Part shown: positions 63,743 to 64,000 of the stretch, piece after piece | How positions within the stretch are numbered: position 1 is the stretch's first letter | Layout of the letters: every line of letters begins with the position of its first letter | NCBI GenBank assembly: GCA_965261105.1 | Contig: CBDHCM010000006.1 | Coordinates: 2,108,001-2,172,000, forward strand | Length of the DNA stretch: 64,000 bases | Source: Aldehydirespirator sp965261105 | Lineage (GTDB): Bacteria > Actinomycetota > Acidimicrobiia > Acidimicrobiales > Aldehydirespiratoraceae | Direction: 5' to 3' | Program-made: the position numbers and the translations under genes | Notes under the pieces: model-generated | What the model was told of the DNA's origin: nothing | What the model saw: only the letters and a program-made list of their open reading frames with translations | Database searches by the model: none

Positions 63743-64000
63743 CTACCCGTCCAACGTCAGCGCTGAGATGAAGGCCTCCTGGGGAATATCGACCCGACCG
63801 ATGCTCTTCATGCGCTTCTTGCCGTGCTTCTGCTTCTCGAGGAGCTTGCGCTTGCGGGTGACGTCGCCGCCGTAGAGCTTCGCCGTGACGTCCTTGCGGT
63901 AGGCCTTGACGGTCTCGCGGGCGATGATGCGCCCGCCGATGGCGGCCTGGATGGGCACCTCGAACTGCTGGCGGGGAATCAACTCCCGCAGGCGTGCCAC
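63743..64000 (-). CDS. lepA: Elongation factor 4 LepA, C-terminal end (partial)
   Basis: The 85 codons in the window match the LepA-specific C-terminal domain: RLRELIPRQQFEVPIQAAIG, GRIIARETVKAYRKDVTAKL, YGGDVTRKRKLLEKQKHGKK and the final RVDIPQEAFISAL. The rest lies past the right edge. LepA is a ribosome-binding GTPase. It lies upstream of hrcA on the same strand. Confidence 0.95.
   Translation of the reverse strand: MARLRELIPRQQFEVPIQAAIGGRIIARETVKAYRKDVTAKLYGGDVTRKRKLLEKQKHGKKRMKSIGRVDIPQEAFISALTLDG

Overview
The window looks like a chromosomal segment of a high-GC Gram-positive bacterium (Actinomycetota). The lepA-hrcA-dnaJ-rsmE order, the DUF512-der pair, GTG/TTG starts behind strong Shine-Dalgarno sequences and the GC-rich third positions all fit. 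Acidimicrobiia is a guess only. The right end (54.3-64 kb) is core chromosome: tRNA-Pro(GGG), a SpoIIE/PP2C phosphatase, der, a DUF512 radical SAM/PDZ protein, a membrane pseudokinase-like protein, rsmE, dnaJ, hrcA and the 3' end of lepA. Everything left of the tRNA (1-54.3 kb) reads as a defence and mobile-element island lying against the 3' end of that tRNA.

Defence genes come in blocks. (i) 1-14 kb: a Swt1-HEPN/DUF499 ATPase (frameshifted and cut by the window edge), a DUF2442/DUF4160 small-gene pair, a DUF1156 DNA methylase, a Zn-ribbon protein and an SF2 helicase. (ii) 14.3-15.5 kb: a sigma-like gene with an in-frame amber codon, a DUF2188 protein and an inverted partial duplication. (iii) 15.9-22.5 kb, plus strand: a five-gene run of DprA-like protein, ComF-like phosphoribosyltransferase (PRTase), predicted pPIWI-associating nuclease family protein, GHKL ATPase and an 837-residue PRTase-like protein. 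This intact run is the best candidate for an undescribed system. (iv) 22.6-38.9 kb: a giant helicase/DUF1998 protein, a large unknown protein, a 380-residue unknown, a SNF2/DUF3883 helicase resembling DISARM DrmD, and a DUF262/DUF1524 nuclease. (v) 42-49 kb: a nucleotidyltransferase toxin-like pair and an intact AbiEi/AbiEii module.

Mobile DNA has broken many of these genes, and several insertions can be reversed on paper to the base. The SF2 helicase is split at its Walker A motif by an ISL3 element (8-bp target duplication CAACCGTC), and the ISL3 transposase is itself split at its catalytic-Glu motif by a Tn554-like tnpABC element (6-bp repeat GCACCA). The DUF262 gene is split by a 99-bp MITE carrying the ends of the local IS1182-family element (CTAG duplication). 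An AbiEii-like gene is split by an IS3-family element (GTTG duplication). Three IS1182-family copies each carry a length-variable Thr-Asp repeat next to the second catalytic Asp, and one of them is interrupted by a further IS3 copy (GCGT duplication). In every case removing the insert and one target copy restores the reading frame, except that the ISL3 transposase also has a one-base insertion.

The core part has smaller oddities: a tandem 36/37-bp repeat that grew out of the last codons of der, and a perfect 30-bp repeat inside the N-terminus of RsmE. All family assignments come from reading sequence and motifs by eye; no searches were run.
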